A DNA stretch of 8,925 nucleotides, from positions 1 to 8,925 of the forward strand of contig CALBGD010000200.1 of the NCBI GenBank assembly GCA_937893735.1, read 5' to 3'. The notes beneath the pieces were generated by a model. That model was not told the DNA's origin and did no database searches. It was given only the letters and a program-made list of their open reading frames with translations. A program made the position numbers and the translations under genes. This stretch comes from an uncultured Clostridia bacterium. GTDB taxonomy: Bacteria; Bacillota; Clostridia; Oscillospirales; Ruminococcaceae. Each line of letters starts with the position of its first letter. Positions within the stretch are counted from its first letter, which is position 1. Shown piece after piece: positions 1 through 5,877 of this stretch.

Positions 1-696
1 GAGCTTCCCGCGTGAGGTGTTCACGATGAGGGTCTCCGGCTTCATGAGCGACAGCGCCTGCTCGTTTATAATGTAGCGGGTGTCCTCGGTGAGAGGGCAG
101 TGCAGCGAAATTATATCCGACTGCCGGAAAAGCTCCTCGCGGCTGACGTAGGTTATCCCGCTGTTTTCTGCGGGGAACGGGTCGTTTGCGATGACATTCA
201 TTCCGAAGCCGCGGCAGATGTCGATGAAAGTCCGCCCGATCTTTCCCGTGCCGACGACCCCGGCGGTCTTTCCGTGGAGGTCAAAGCCCATAAGCCCGTT
301 CAGGCTGAAATTGAAGTCCCTGGTGCGGATATACGCCTTGTGGAGCTTTCGGTTCAGCATCAGTATCATGCCCATTGCGTGCTCCGCCACCGCGTAGGGA
401 GAGTACGCCGGGACCCTCACCACCCGGAGCTTTCCCCGGGCGGCTCCCAGGGCGACATTGTTATAGCCCGCGCACCTCATGGCGACTAATTCCACACCAT
501 TGGCCGCCAGACCCTGCACGGTCCTTTCGCCGATGTCGTCGTTCACGAAAGCGCACACCGCGCGGAATCCCTCGGTCAGCCGGACGGATTCCGGGCGCAG
601 GCGGCTTTCAAAATACTCTATCTCAAATTCCCTGTTCAGCCTGTCGAACCATATCCGGTCGTAGGGCTTTGTATCAAAAAATGCGATTTTTTCCAT
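1..696 (-). CDS. ldhA: D-lactate dehydrogenase (D-2-hydroxyacid dehydrogenase), 3' end missing
   Basis: Cytoplasmic NAD-dependent enzyme that reduces pyruvate to D-lactate and so re-oxidises NADH in fermentation. The first 232 residues are present; the family is about 330 residues, so roughly the last 100 lie beyond the left edge. The catalytic domain starts with MEKIAFFDTKPYD, followed by CAFVNDD (48-54) and RCAGYNN (74-80), all as remembered from E. coli LdhA. The Rossmann domain has GTGKIG (149-154) and an Asp at the end of its second strand (D172), which fits NAD rather than NADP. The substrate-binding/catalytic Arg is R229 in NTSRG. The catalytic Glu and His would be in the missing part. 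The start at 694-696 has an AAGGAG ribosome binding site eight bases upstream (complement of 705-710). It is transcribed away from the two-component operon. A related hydroxyacid dehydrogenase specificity is possible, but the whole-length likeness to LdhA makes lactate the best call. Confidence 0.93.
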   Translation of the reverse strand, partial: MEKIAFFDTKPYDRIWFDRLNREFEIEYFESRLRPESVRLTEGFRAVCAFVNDDIGERTVQGLAANGVELVAMRCAGYNNVALGAARGKLRVVRVPAYSPYAVAEHAMGMILMLNRKLHKAYIRTRDFNFSLNGLMGFDLHGKTAGVVGTGKIGRTFIDICRGFGMNVIANDPFPAENSGITYVSREELFRQSDIISLHCPLTEDTRYIINEQALSLMKPETLIVNTSRGKL

Positions 697-758
697 ATTC
701 AGCGCTCCTTGCGGTTTATTCGCGATTATTTTCTGCTCCGCACTGCGATTTATGCGAG

Positions 759-803
759 TTAAGTTTTTTGTAAGATTTATGTCAGACTTTTTGTAAGAAT
801 TTC
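759..803 (+). promoter_or_regulatory. Tandem direct repeats, probable OmpR/PhoB-type operator
   Basis: Four copies of a five-base core are seen: TTAAG (759-763), GTAAG (770-774), GTCAG (781-785) and GTAAG (793-797). Each is followed by a T-rich tail. The starts are 11, 11 and 12 bp apart, so the copies fall on one face of the helix. OmpR/PhoB-family regulators are known to bind such tandem direct repeats, often across or just upstream of the -35 region. Units three and four cover the place where the -35 of the adjacent promoter should be, and that -35 is poor. The inference is that the regulator encoded next door binds here and activates its own operon. Confidence 0.55.
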
Positions 804-804
804 A

Positions 805-813
805 TGTTATTAT
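805..813 (+). promoter_or_regulatory. Extended -10 promoter of the two-component operon
   Basis: The sequence TGTTATTAT fits an extended -10 (TGN followed by TATTAT). Seventeen bases upstream the hexamer is GACTTT (785-790), a poor -35. A good -10 with a poor -35 overlapped by tandem repeats is what one expects of a promoter that needs an activator. Transcription would start near position 820, giving a leader of about 25 bases. Confidence 0.5.
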
Positions 814-844
814 TGATTCATCAAGAAAAAAAGGAGGTAGTCCG

Positions 845-1561
845 ATGGACAAACAGCGTGTACTCGTTGTCGATGACGACCGAGAGATAGTCATGGCGAT
901 AATCCGCCTGCTGGAGCGCGAGGGAATCGAGGCAGTTCCGGCGTACAACGGCAGGGAAGCTGTCGAGCGGCTGAATGAGGGTGAGATACATCTCATAATA
1001 ATCGACATAATGATGCCGGAGATGGACGGTATCTCAGCCACGATAAAGATACGCTCCGAGCGGAATATTCCGGTGATAATGCTCTCTGCCAAGACCGAGG
1101 AGAGCGACAAGATACTGGGTCTTTCTGTCGGCGCGGACGATTACGTCACGAAGCCGTTTTCTCCGGCGGAGCTTATAGCGCGGGTGAAATCGCAGCTCAG
1201 GCGGTATATGTCGCTGGGAGATTACAACAACAGGAGCGGCGCGGACATAGTGCTCGGCGGACTTTCGCTCAGCCGGGAGGAGCGGCGGCTGTACGTTGAC
1301 GGCGAGCCGGTGAGGCTCACGCCGAAGGAATACAGCATAGTAGAGCTGCTGATGTCGAAGCCCGGCAGGGTGTTCTCCGCCGAAGAAATTTACGAACGCG
1401 TATGGAACGAAACGGCATTCTCTGTGGAAAACACGATAATGGTGCATATCCGCAGGATTCGCGAGAAGATCGAGATAGATCCGAACGAGCCGAGATATTT
1501 AAAGGTGGTGTGGGGAATTGGATACAAAATGGAAAAGATTCAGCCGAAGCAGGGGATTTAA
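845..1561 (+). CDS. OmpR/PhoB-family response regulator (VanR-like)
   Basis: DNA-binding response regulator of 238 residues, the normal length for the family. The receiver domain (about 5-120) has the acidic pocket D10-D12, phosphoacceptor D54 in IIIDIMMP, switch S81 in VIMLSAK, Y100 and the invariant K103 in YVTKPF. The winged-helix domain (about 135-232) has a recognition helix around 193-208 and the closing strand motif VVWGIGYK (221-228), much like VanR/VncR-type regulators. All catalytic positions are intact, so it should be phosphorylated by the kinase encoded next to it. The kinase gene begins 44 bases before this gene ends. AAGGAGG at 831-837 supports the ATG at 845. Target genes are not known; the tandem repeats upstream suggest autoregulation. 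Confidence 0.95.
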   Translation: MDKQRVLVVDDDREIVMAIIRLLEREGIEAVPAYNGREAVERLNEGEIHLIIIDIMMPEMDGISATIKIRSERNIPVIMLSAKTEESDKILGLSVGADDYVTKPFSPAELIARVKSQLRRYMSLGDYNNRSGADIVLGGLSLSREERRLYVDGEPVRLTPKEYSIVELLMSKPGRVFSAEEIYERVWNETAFSVENTIMVHIRRIREKIEIDPNEPRYLKVVWGIGYKMEKIQPKQGI

Positions 1562-3608
1562 GGCGCTCCTTACGGCGGTGATAATTCTGTGCGCCGGGAT
1601 AATCGGCGCAATGCCGGGTTACATTTCAGAGAGCGGCTACCGTCAGAGCGGGATGTGTCGCGATGTCTTTGAACACGAGGATTACTTCGATTCAGACAGA
1701 TATGAAGGTATTCTTCTGTCGGTTATGAACAAAGCTGTTGACCGCACGGAACAGCTCAGCATGGGCGTTGAGCCGGAAAAGAAAGCGGATTACTATTATC
1801 ATCTGCACAGCGATGGCGGAAATGTCCCTGTAAACGACAGCTTTTACGGAGATAAGACCGCATACAGGGAAGCCGCCGCGTTTGATGTAGAGAACGATGT
1901 TGAGCCGTATATAGTCATGACCTCAGTCCGGGACGATGAGGAAGGACTATCCTGCATGACGGTCCCTGACGGCGTTAAGGTACCGCAGGGCGTATTAAAT
2001 ACGTGGTTTGACGCTTTTGGCTGTACCATACAGACGGGCCCTAGCGTTGAACAGGTGGAATTCGACCGGGCAAACTGGTATATCGCACAGAATAATATGA
2101 GAATAATGCTGGCGGCTTCTGCGGCGCTTGCGGTGCTGATGCTTGCCGCGCTGGTGCTTCTCTGCCGCGTGCTGTGCGAGGCTCCGGACGGAACGGTGAG
2201 CAGACCGGCTCTGCTGTTCCGGGTGCCGTATGAGGTGATTTACGGCATTACGGCATTTTATGCATATCTTATGTCTGTCGCTTTCCCCGATTTTTCCTAC
2301 CGTGATTACGATGTGGAAATCGGGTTTGATATAAATTTCAGAACGGTAGTGAATGTTTTGAGCTGTGCGGCGGGGATCGTCGTGTTCATTGCGCTGGTAG
2401 TCTGGCTTATCCTCAGCGTGTGCGCCCGCATAAAGAACAAGGAGTTCGCCGAAGGATTCCTGTGCTGGAAGCTGTTTAAAATGCTCCGGGAGGGCGCGAA
2501 ATTCTCCGGGTATGGAGTACGCGGATTCTTCCGGTTCATAAAGGAGCTCATCACGGGAGAACTATATTCCGCCGACAGAGCCGCACGGAAGCTTATCCGC
2601 ATGGACGTCACGTTCCTTGTCCTGAGCGCGGCGCTGCTGGTTCCGGCGGCAAGCATTTTTGAGAGCCAGCGCTACAATTATTATACGGATTCCTTGATCG
2701 GATTTGTGATAGCGCTTTTGTTCATCTGGCTTGTCGTGCTGGGAATTTTCATATATGGCAGGTATCTTATAAACAGGGACGAAGCCCTGGTTGAACAGCA
2801 GATACGCGATATCTGCGCGGGGAAGTACGACAGCGCCCCGCAGCTCAGCAAGAAATCCCCGTACCTCAGGAGCTCCGAGATGCTCGCGAATCTGTCGCAG
2901 AGCTACGAAAAGAGCATTTCCGAGGCTGTCCGTGCGGAGCACACGAAAATAGAGCTCATAACCAACGTGTCCCACGACCTGAAAACTCCGCTGACCTCGA
3001 TAATCAGCTACATCGACCTGCTTTCCAGGGAGGAGCTCTCGCCGCAGTGCCGGGAGTACGTCGGGGTGCTCCAGAGCAAATCCGAGCGGCTGAAAACCAT
3101 TGTCGCGGACGTATTCGAGCTTGCCAAGACCGCCAGCGGCGATATCACGGTAAAGCACGAACTTCTCGACCTCACAAGGCTTGCAAACCAGACCCTCGCG
3201 GAAATGCAGGATAAAATCGAGGCTTCCGGGCTGGGGCTGAAAACGGAGATATGCGAACCTCCGGTGGAGGTCGTCAGCGATGGAAAGCGGCTGTACCGCG
3301 TACTCCAGAATCTGCTTGACAACGCGCTGAAATACTCGCTTGCCGGGACGCGTATCTATTTTTCATTGGAAAAGTCCGGCGGCAGGGCAGTGCTGGCTAT
3401 CCACAATATCGCCGGATACGAGATGAATTTCACGGCCGACGAGATACTCGAGCGCTTTGCCCGGGGCGATAAATCCCGCAGCAGCGAGGGCTCGGGGCTT
3501 GGGCTTTCCATCGCGCAGGCGTTTACGCAGGCTTGCGGCGGGGAATTCCGGCTTGAAATCGACGGTGATATGTTTAAGGTGACGCTGACATTTCCGCTAA
3601 GCGAATAA
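1518..3608 (+). CDS. Multi-span membrane sensor histidine kinase, partner of the upstream regulator
   Basis: Membrane sensor kinase of 696 residues. A first span (about 14-34) is followed by an external domain of about 155 residues rich in Asp/Glu and Tyr. Five more spans follow (about 194-216, 237-256, 277-302, 363-381, 393-415), with a basic cytoplasmic stretch between the fourth and fifth. The HisKA domain has the phosphoacceptor H486 in NVSHDLKTPLTS. The ATPase domain has the N box QNLLDNALKY (597-606), an F box ERFARGD (645-651) and the G2 box EGSGLGL (657-663). The usual DxGxG of the G1 box is absent; IHNIAG (628-633) stands in its place, a change I associate with Clostridial kinases of this type. 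The start is taken as TTG at 1518, because AAAGGTGGTG lies just upstream and the next ATG (1611) would remove the first span. The start codon overlaps the regulator gene, which suggests translational coupling. The signal sensed cannot be read from the sequence. Confidence 0.92.
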   Translation: MDTKWKRFSRSRGFKALLTAVIILCAGIIGAMPGYISESGYRQSGMCRDVFEHEDYFDSDRYEGILLSVMNKAVDRTEQLSMGVEPEKKADYYYHLHSDGGNVPVNDSFYGDKTAYREAAAFDVENDVEPYIVMTSVRDDEEGLSCMTVPDGVKVPQGVLNTWFDAFGCTIQTGPSVEQVEFDRANWYIAQNNMRIMLAASAALAVLMLAALVLLCRVLCEAPDGTVSRPALLFRVPYEVIYGITAFYAYLMSVAFPDFSYRDYDVEIGFDINFRTVVNVLSCAAGIVVFIALVVWLILSVCARIKNKEFAEGFLCWKLFKMLREGAKFSGYGVRGFFRFIKELITGELYSADRAARKLIRMDVTFLVLSAALLVPAASIFESQRYNYYTDSLIGFVIALLFIWLVVLGIFIYGRYLINRDEALVEQQIRDICAGKYDSAPQLSKKSPYLRSSEMLANLSQSYEKSISEAVRAEHTKIELITNVSHDLKTPLTSIISYIDLLSREELSPQCREYVGVLQSKSERLKTIVADVFELAKTASGDITVKHELLDLTRLANQTLAEMQDKIEASGLGLKTEICEPPVEVVSDGKRLYRVLQNLLDNALKYSLAGTRIYFSLEKSGGRAVLAIHNIAGYEMNFTADEILERFARGDKSRSSEGSGLGLSIAQAFTQACGGEFRLEIDGDMFKVTLTFPLSE

Positions 3609-3612
3609 AGTG

Positions 3613-3644
3613 TATTCCCGGGCAGATTCTGTCCGGGAATATTT
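3613..3644 (+). terminator. Hairpin after the two-component operon, possible terminator
   Basis: Thirteen-base arms, TATTCCCGGGCAG (3613-3625) and CTGTCCGGGAATA (3629-3641), pair fully with one G-U wobble around a three-base ATT loop. The stem starts four bases after the kinase stop. The run that follows is only ATTTCG, a weak U-tract, so it may be a leaky terminator or a 3'-end stabilising hairpin. Confidence 0.6.
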
Positions 3645-3687
3645 CGAATCAAAAATAGGTGCTTTTGGCCTGCAATGCGATTAACAG

Positions 3688-3706
3688 TGTAACAAATCGT
3701 GTTACA
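3688..3706. promoter_or_regulatory. Perfect inverted repeat TGTAACA-N5-TGTTACA, candidate operator
   Basis: Two seven-base arms, TGTAACA (3688-3694) and TGTTACA (3700-3706), are perfect reverse complements around the spacer AATCG. A second repeat, AATCGT (3695-3700) with ACGATT (3709-3714), overlaps it. The site lies about 60-75 bp upstream of the -35 of the DHH gene promoter and is followed by no U-tract, so a protein-binding site is more likely than a terminator. I cannot match it to a named regulator. Confidence 0.4.
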
Positions 3707-3724
3707 TAACGATTGTTGTATTAG

Positions 3725-3736
3725 ATTTGTACAAAT
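3725..3736. promoter_or_regulatory. Perfect 12-bp palindrome ATTTGTACAAAT
   Basis: The dyad is complete over 12 bp and sits 27 bp upstream of the -35 element of the DHH gene promoter, in AT-rich DNA. It may be a dimer binding site that works with the inverted repeat at 3688-3706. In DNA this AT-rich, a 12-bp palindrome can also arise by chance. Confidence 0.3.
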
Positions 3737-3763
3737 TATCGTGAAAATTCTGCGAAAAAACTA

Positions 3764-3792
3764 TTGCTTTTTTTTAGGTAATGTGGTAAAAT
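3764..3792 (+). promoter_or_regulatory. Sigma-A-type promoter of the DHH phosphoesterase gene
   Basis: TTGCTT (3764-3769) is followed by a 17-base spacer and TAAAAT (3787-3792). TGG before the -10 makes it an extended -10. An A/T-rich stretch upstream may act as an UP element. The predicted start near 3799 gives a leader of about 60 bases. The 12 bases TGTGGTAAAATA (3782-3793) recur exactly in the tyrA promoter at 4962-4973. Confidence 0.75.
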
Positions 3793-3857
3793 AAAATTAT
3801 TGGCGCGGAAATAATGTCCAAGCCGGAATATTCCTGACAGAATAAGGAGGACCCGCG

Positions 3858-4895
3858 ATGTCCCCGAAACTTAGCGAGCTGATAACCCTGCTGAAGGGTC
3901 ACAGAGTCTTTATACAGACCCATAATTTCCCTGACCCTGACGCTATCGCCAGCGCTTACGGACTTCAGGTGCTTCTTGAGCGCTTCAAGATACCTACCAC
4001 GATATGCCATCACGGAAATATCGAGCGCACTGCAACAGCAAATATGGTGGCTGAGTTCGGTATAAAGATGGTCGTTGCCTCTGACCTCACTGACATGACC
4101 AGCGAGGATTATATCATCACGGTGGATTCCCAGAAAGGCAACGCGAACATTCTCGATTTGGTGGGAAACGAAGTTGCCTGTATCGACCATCACCCGACAT
4201 TCTGTCCGGCTGATTACAAATATAAGGATATCCGCATAGTCGGGAGCTGTGCTACCCTTATCGCGGACTATTATATGTCCTACAAGATGGATATGCCGCA
4301 GGACGTTGCAACGGCTCTGCTGTACGGTCTGAAGATGGATACGGCGGATTTCACGCGCGGAGTGACTGAGCTTGATATCGACGTTTACCGCTATCTTTTC
4401 CCGCGGGCGGATAATCAGCTTATACGCAAGTTCCAGTCGGGAGTTATACAGTACGATGAGCTGGAGGCGTTCGTTGACGCAATGAAAAACATCGACATAT
4501 ACAACGGAGTTGCATTCGCATTCCTGAATTTCCCGTGCGCGGACGCTTTCGTGGCGACCGTTTCGGACTTTATCCTGAATCTCGATGTAGTCACGTTTGC
4601 GGTGGTTTATTCCAGGCGTGAAAAGGGCTTCAAGTTTTCGATACGCTCCGAGCTGGACGAGTTTAATGCCGGTACTATCGCGGCGGAGGCTCTTCAGGGT
4701 GTTGGCTCCGGCGGCGGCCACCGCTCCATGGCGGGAGGATTCGCAGAGGAGAGCAAGATCCTCGATATCAGCATTGAGTTCAACCGTGTAATTCAGAATC
4801 TGTTTCTTGACGTGATAGACAAGCTCCGCCCCAAGGCGGAGGAGCCCAAGGAAATTCCTGTCGAGGAAAGCACTGAAACCATGGATCTTGAATAG
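3858..4895 (+). CDS. DHH/DHHA1-family phosphoesterase, nanoRNase/pAp-phosphatase type
   Basis: Cytoplasmic metal-dependent (usually Mn) phosphoesterase of 345 residues. The DHH domain shows motif I HNFPDPDAIAS (22-32; H22, D26, D28), motif II with D90 in TVDSQK, motif III DHH (110-112) and motif IV LKMDTADF (158-165). The DHHA1 domain has the substrate-binding loop GSGGGHRSMAGGF (283-295). All metal ligands are present, so it should be active. Relatives such as NrnA degrade nanoRNAs and remove the 3'-phosphate of pAp. Motif I reads PDPDA, where NrnA proteins usually have PDGDA, so the exact substrate (short RNA, pAp or a cyclic-dinucleotide product) is uncertain. The tail after about residue 326 is Glu/Pro-rich and probably unstructured. 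AAGGAGG at 3845-3851 supports the start. The gene has its own promoter and terminator and is probably monocistronic. Confidence 0.88.
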   Translation: MSPKLSELITLLKGHRVFIQTHNFPDPDAIASAYGLQVLLERFKIPTTICHHGNIERTATANMVAEFGIKMVVASDLTDMTSEDYIITVDSQKGNANILDLVGNEVACIDHHPTFCPADYKYKDIRIVGSCATLIADYYMSYKMDMPQDVATALLYGLKMDTADFTRGVTELDIDVYRYLFPRADNQLIRKFQSGVIQYDELEAFVDAMKNIDIYNGVAFAFLNFPCADAFVATVSDFILNLDVVTFAVVYSRREKGFKFSIRSELDEFNAGTIAAEALQGVGSGGGHRSMAGGFAEESKILDISIEFNRVIQNLFLDVIDKLRPKAEEPKEIPVEESTETMDLE

Positions 4896-4902
4896 TATAC
4901 AG

Positions 4903-4935
4903 GCGGTACACAGTAATGTGCGCCGCTTTTTTATT
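4903..4935 (+). terminator. Rho-independent terminator of the DHH phosphoesterase gene
   Basis: The arms are GCGGTACACA (4903-4912) and TGTGCGCCGC (4917-4926). They pair in two blocks of four with a two-base internal wobble/mismatch and a GTAA loop. The stem is followed by six T, then ATT. It begins seven bases after the stop codon and ends just before the -35 of the next promoter, so the phosphoesterase gene and tyrA are separate transcription units. Confidence 0.8.
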
Positions 4936-4943
4936 GAAAGTGG

Positions 4944-4972
4944 TTGAAATTTTTCCGTAATTGTGGTAAAAT
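4944..4972 (+). promoter_or_regulatory. Sigma-A-type promoter of the tyrA-pepF operon
   Basis: TTGAAA (4944-4949), a 17-base spacer and TAAAAT (4967-4972) with TGG before the -10 form a near-consensus extended promoter. A second TTGAAA lies ten bases upstream (4934-4939). The start would be near 4979, leaving a leader of only about 35 bases. That is too short for a T-box or attenuator, so no RNA-based tyrosine control is visible. Confidence 0.8.
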
Positions 4973-5013
4973 ATATTCTGTAAAAATATACCCCCTGAAA
5001 GGACATAATAAAT

Positions 5014-5877
5014 ATGAATATAGCAGTAGTAGGTCTGGGTCTTATCGGAGGTTCGTTCTGCAAGGCACTGAAAGCGAACACGTTCCACCATATCATGGGC
5101 ATAGACACTGACAATGAAACTGTCCGCAAGGCGCTGGAGCAGGGCGCCATCGACGAGGAGATCGATGAGAGCCGCTTAGGCGAGGCTAATCTTACGATAA
5201 TCGCACTGTACCCCGTTCCAACAGTGGAATTCGTAAAGCGCAACGCTGACCGGTTCCACAAGGGCTCCATCGTAATTGATGTCGGCGGCGTAAAAGGCTA
5301 TGTGGTTCACGGCTGCACTCCGATACTTGATGAAAAGGGAGTTTACTTTCTCGGCACGCACCCGATGGCAGGCACGGAGAACTCCGGATTTGATTATTCA
5401 AAGGCGGATATGTTCGTCAAGGCAAGCTATATCCTGACCCCGACTGAGAGCACCCCGCAGATAGCGATAGACCTTATCTCCACGCTGGGAAGCTGCATGG
5501 GATTCGGTCAGGTCGTAATTGCCACCGCAGAGCAGCACGATACCAACATCGCGTTCACCTCGCAGCTTGCTCACGTTGTTTCCAACGCTTACGTCAAGAG
5601 CCCGTCGCTCCTGCGTGCGGACGGATTTTCCGCGGGAAGCTTCCTTGACCTCACAAGAGTTGCAAAGCTCAACGAGGAGATGTGGTCGAGCTTGTTCCTG
5701 TGCAACAAGGACGCGCTTCTGTTTGAGATAAACACGATAATCGAGAAGCTCACGGAATACCGCGACGCAATGGTCGACGACGATAAGCCGCGCCTTAAGG
5801 AGCTGCTGAAGGTTGGCAGGGAGCGCAAGGAAGAAAGTATGAAATACTACGGTCAGGAGAAGGCGCTGAATGGCTGA
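5014..5877 (+). CDS. tyrA: Prephenate dehydrogenase (tyrosine biosynthesis)
   Basis: Oxidatively decarboxylates prephenate to 4-hydroxyphenylpyruvate with NAD(P), the branch step to tyrosine. At 287 residues it is the size of the two-domain core enzyme, with no room for a C-terminal ACT regulatory domain or a fused chorismate mutase. The nucleotide-binding motif is GLGLIGGS (7-14), followed by DVGGVKG (89-95). The family motif HPMAGTE (116-122) carries the expected catalytic His. SQLAHVVSNA (183-192) carries the second conserved His (H187), and the all-helical dimer domain follows. A GAAAGGA ribosome binding site about ten bases upstream supports the ATG. The last eight bases overlap the next gene, which suggests coupled translation. 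Arogenate dehydrogenase activity cannot be excluded. The lack of an ACT domain suggests that feedback control, if any, acts through the core domain. Confidence 0.92.
   Translation: MNIAVVGLGLIGGSFCKALKANTFHHIMGIDTDNETVRKALEQGAIDEEIDESRLGEANLTIIALYPVPTVEFVKRNADRFHKGSIVIDVGGVKGYVVHGCTPILDEKGVYFLGTHPMAGTENSGFDYSKADMFVKASYILTPTESTPQIAIDLISTLGSCMGFGQVVIATAEQHDTNIAFTSQLAHVVSNAYVKSPSLLRADGFSAGSFLDLTRVAKLNEEMWSSLFLCNKDALLFEINTIIEKLTEYRDAMVDDDKPRLKELLKVGRERKEESMKYYGQEKALNG

Larger units (their letters stand above)
697..844. promoter_or_regulatory. Divergent intergenic control region between ldhA and the response regulator
   Basis: This AT-rich 148-bp gap must hold the promoters of both divergent genes. 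On the plus side it contains tandem 11-bp-phased repeats, an extended -10 and a strong Shine-Dalgarno AAGGAGG (831-837), seven bases before the regulator ATG. On the minus side I find only weak promoter candidates for ldhA. One is CTGACA with a 17-base spacer and TTAACT; another is TTACAA followed by TAAATC. I do not choose between them. A short palindrome, TTGAT-TC-ATCAA (813-824), lies near the expected plus-strand start. It is not an FNR/CRP site, because the spacer is two rather than four bases. Confidence 0.7.
3609..3857. promoter_or_regulatory. Intergenic region between the kinase and the DHH phosphoesterase gene
   Basis: This is a 249-bp gap without a convincing gene. In order it holds a hairpin after the kinase (3613-3641), a perfect inverted repeat (3688-3706) overlapped by a second one (3695-3714), a 12-bp palindrome (3725-3736), a good promoter (3764-3792), a 10-bp palindrome in the leader (3825-3834), and AAGGAGG just before the ATG at 3858. 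A seven-codon frame in the leader (3814-3837) has no clear ribosome binding site. Confidence 0.7.

Noticed and set aside
100..489. Plus-strand open frame opposite the lactate dehydrogenase gene
   Set aside because: The minus strand gives a continuous LdhA-like protein over the whole stretch; the plus-strand product has no family features.
813..824. TTGAT-TC-ATCAA as an FNR/CRP-type site
   Set aside because: The half-sites match FNR, but the spacer is two bases rather than four, so a dimer would not fit. It is probably chance in AT-rich DNA.
3743..3760. Possible CodY box around AAAATTCTGCGAAAA
   Set aside because: Compared with the known 15-base consensus AATTTTCWGAAAATT it has about six mismatches, which is too many.
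3814..3837. Seven-codon leader peptide (MSKPEYS) upstream of the DHH gene
   Set aside because: There is no clear ribosome binding site, no run of regulatory codons and no attenuator-like hairpin pair follows it.
4979..5013. T-box or other riboswitch ahead of tyrA
   Set aside because: The predicted leader is only about 35 bases and shows no structure.
3774..5270. Long open frame of 498 codons on the minus strand, antisense to the DHH gene and the start of tyrA
   Set aside because: It crosses a good terminator and two promoters of the plus strand, its protein is compositionally odd with no domain, and the plus-strand genes have full catalytic motifs. It is a by-product of codon bias.
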